From contig NZ_AP021861.1 in NCBI RefSeq assembly GCF_009177095.1, forward strand, positions 2,834,501 through 2,898,500: a stretch of 64,000 bases of DNA, read 5' to 3'. Made by a program: the position numbers and the translations under genes. The notes under the pieces were generated by a model. The model saw only the letters and a program-made list of their open reading frames with translations. It was not told the DNA's origin and ran no database searches. How positions within the stretch are numbered: the stretch's first letter is position 1; the number at the start of each line of letters is the position of its first letter. Of this stretch, positions 62,323 through 64,000 are shown one piece after another. The DNA comes from Lacipirellula parvula. Lineage in GTDB: Bacteria; Planctomycetota; Planctomycetia; Pirellulales; Lacipirellulaceae.

Positions 62323-64000
62323 ATGGCTGCGATTTTTTCCACGCTGTTTTGGTGTGCATTGCAGGTGTCGCTGTTTCTGCTGCTTGCGACGCCGGTCTAC
62401 TTGCTGGTGCGGCGGCGAAACCCATCGGCGGGAACCGCGGTCGCGGCGAGTGCGCTAACGGCGGTTGTTGTGTTGAGCGCCTTGGCGATCAGCCCGTGGC
62501 CGCGGTGGTCGCTGGAGTGGCCGACGGCAACTAACGCAGCTGCTGAGCAAGTCGCGGCAGTGAAAGGGGGTGGAGAAGCAAATGTGAACGCTGCCGCAAT
62601 CGACGATGAATCGCCGACGCCTGTTTTGAGCGGCGCTGCCTCCGCGAACGATGATTCGCTACTCGCCGTGTTCTGGCGAGTCGCGCAGTATAGCGGCGAT
62701 CCTGCTGCGACGTCGGCCGGGAGCGCAGCGCTCGCCGACGAACGCGTCGCTTGGCCGAATTGGATCGTCTGGGCCATCGCCGCCGGCGTCGTGCTCGGCG
62801 CAGCGCATTTGCTCATCAGCCTCGCGGCCGTGCGGCGATTGATCGATCGTAGCGCGCCGCTCGACGATCCCGCCACGCAGCAAGAACTCGACGACCTGCG
62901 GCGGCAACTCGACGTGACGCGACCGATTTCGCTTCACGTCTCCGCGGAGATCTCGACCCCCGCGACGGTCGGTATGCTCCGCCCGGCGATCATCCTGCCG
63001 ACGAGTTGGGGCACGTGGACTTCGGTCGAACGTCGCGCCGTCCTCGCCCACGAACTCGCCCACATCGCCGGCCGCGACTTCGCCGCGTGGCTCGTCGCCC
63101 GGGGAGCGGTCGTGCTCCACTTCTATCACCCGCTCGTGCGATGGTTCGTCGGCCGGCTGCAGCTCGATCAAGAACTCGCGGCCGACGACACGGCGGCGCG
63201 GCTGCTGGGCGATCGCAAGGCGTACCTGCAAGCCTTAGCCAGCCTCGCCCTTGCCACGCCGCACGAGCGGCTCGCCGGATCGTTGCGTACGTTTATTCCT
63301 ACTCGCTCCCTTCTTGTCAGGAGAGTTGAAATGCTTCGCACGAATGAAAGTCGATTGGCGTCGAATCGAACTCGACCGAAGTGGCGGTGGGCGACGTTGC
63401 CGCTGATCGGAGCGCTCGCGCTGTTGGCGGCGGGGCTGCGGCCTTCGGCGCCGGCGAGCGCGGTGGCGGCTGAGTCACCCGCTAGTGCTGGCTTGAGCGT
63501 GCCCGTCGTCGCGCCTGCTGCGACGGCCGGGCAGTACGACTTTGCGTACCTTCCGAAGGAGTTCCTGTTCTTTGTCGCGATGCGGCCCAGCGAAATCGCT
63601 GCGTCGCCTCGGCTTGCTCCGCTTGCGGAACTGTTCAATGACGTCGTCAGACCAAGCATTCCGGCGGAGTCGATGGGGCAGATGACTTTTGCGATGGCTG
63701 TCGAGAAAAATGTGGCGTTCGGCGACAGTGCTTTGCCGGCGGCAGGTGAGTACACCGTGTGGCGCACGCTTGAGCCGGTCGATTTTAAAGAATCAATCGC
63801 TGCAGGATACGGCGATGTCCGCGTCAGAATAGTCGATGGCCATCCGCTGTATTTCCAGCCGGGAGACGACGAGCTCGCATCCCCCGAGCGCGGCGGACTC
63901 ATGGCCTACTACGCACCTGATGAGACGACGCTCGTCGGTGCGCCCCGCTGGTTGCTCCGCGACTTGGTTAAGAATCCCAGCGACGGCGGGCTGCCTGCCG
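62323..64000 (+). CDS. M56 (BlaR1-type) membrane metallopeptidase, 3' end outside window
   Basis: The frame runs open to the window end (559 residues seen). The N-terminus has membrane helices at about 5-25, 40-58 and 145-170. The M56 zinc-protease site is VLAHELAHIAGRDFAAW (HExxH near 243), with the third ligand probably in LQLDQELAADDTAARLLGD. A further membrane helix is at about 350-370 (WATLPLIGALALLAAG). After it begins an extracytoplasmic region (YDFAYLPKEFLFFVAMRPSE) that does not look like a penicillin-binding sensor. It probably cleaves or signals to the BlaI-type repressor encoded immediately upstream in response to an unknown signal. Confidence 0.9.
   Translation, partial: MAAIFSTLFWCALQVSLFLLLATPVYLLVRRRNPSAGTAVAASALTAVVVLSALAISPWPRWSLEWPTATNAAAEQVAAVKGGGEANVNAAAIDDESPTPVLSGAASANDDSLLAVFWRVAQYSGDPAATSAGSAALADERVAWPNWIVWAIAAGVVLGAAHLLISLAAVRRLIDRSAPLDDPATQQELDDLRRQLDVTRPISLHVSAEISTPATVGMLRPAIILPTSWGTWTSVERRAVLAHELAHIAGRDFAAWLVARGAVVLHFYHPLVRWFVGRLQLDQELAADDTAARLLGDRKAYLQALASLALATPHERLAGSLRTFIPTRSLLVRRVEMLRTNESRLASNRTRPKWRWATLPLIGALALLAAGLRPSAPASAVAAESPASAGLSVPVVAPAATAGQYDFAYLPKEFLFFVAMRPSEIAASPRLAPLAELFNDVVRPSIPAESMGQMTFAMAVEKNVAFGDSALPAAGEYTVWRTLEPVDFKESIAAGYGDVRVRIVDGHPLYFQPGDDELASPERGGLMAYYAPDETTLVGAPRWLLRDLVKNPSDGGLPA

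Noticed and set aside
61936-64000. Beta-lactam resistance locus
   Set aside because: BlaI/M56 pairs are widespread regulators in planctomycetes. No beta-lactamase and no penicillin-binding sensor motif are seen here.

Overview
The window is GC-rich bacterial chromosome from a planctomycete, probably of the order Pirellulales. This rests on families seen together mainly in Planctomycetota: DUF1549/DUF1553 and PSCyt1 cytochrome-like proteins, a PVC-type CxxCH heme protein, a DUF1559 pseudopilin-like protein, dockerin plus PEP-CTERM exported proteins, and a dcw remnant (mraZ-rsmH) without ftsZ nearby. I recognise no rRNA, tRNA, CRISPR array or insertion sequence.

Layout. 1-5.7 kb: exported large proteins (Ig-like, DUF1549/DUF1553, PSCyt1-WD40-coiled coil). 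5.8-9.9 kb: a XylR/AraC-type regulator, a class III aminotransferase and a DUF1559 protein facing it across a bidirectional terminator. 10-16.3 kb and 20.6-24.7 kb: PEP-CTERM proteins, including two giant ORFs that each string three secreted modules together. Every module ends in its own PEP-CTERM tail, and each internal tail runs straight into a signal-peptide-like segment. 16.8-19.5 kb: a phosphonate catabolism operon (PhnZ-like HD oxygenase, HpnW-type FAD oxidoreductase, PhnX). 19.8-20.6 kb: a PLC-like phosphodiesterase. 24.7-27.9 kb: the PVC heme protein. 28.2-32.7 kb: a sugar-acid or polyol operon (HPS/KGPDC-like decarboxylase, MDR dehydrogenase, SDR, TIM-barrel epimerase, PfkB kinase). 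32.9-39.5 kb: a tripartite RND efflux pump. 39.9-42.3 kb: a nucleoside-type MFS permease and a small PEP-CTERM protein.

42.4-51.7 kb is a Tad/Flp pilus locus on the minus strand: Flp pilin, a 36-residue membrane protein, prepilin peptidase, CpaB, CpaC, CpaE, CpaF, TadB and TadC. The flp leader carries a clear class I cyclic di-GMP (GEMM-I) riboswitch core plus a second unexplained structured element, and the pilin gene has its own strong terminator. A TadD-like TPR lipoprotein lies nearby at 54.2 kb, and a second orphan Flp pilin at 58.8 kb.

52.5-64 kb: a PAP2 phosphatase, a small secreted protein, the TPR lipoprotein, the mraZ-rsmH-(ftsL-position) cluster with a phased four-box MraZ operator, queA, an IscS-IscA pair, a Nudix-like protein and a BlaI/BlaR1-type regulator-peptidase pair cut by the window end. 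Intergenic spaces hold several families of hairpin repeats.
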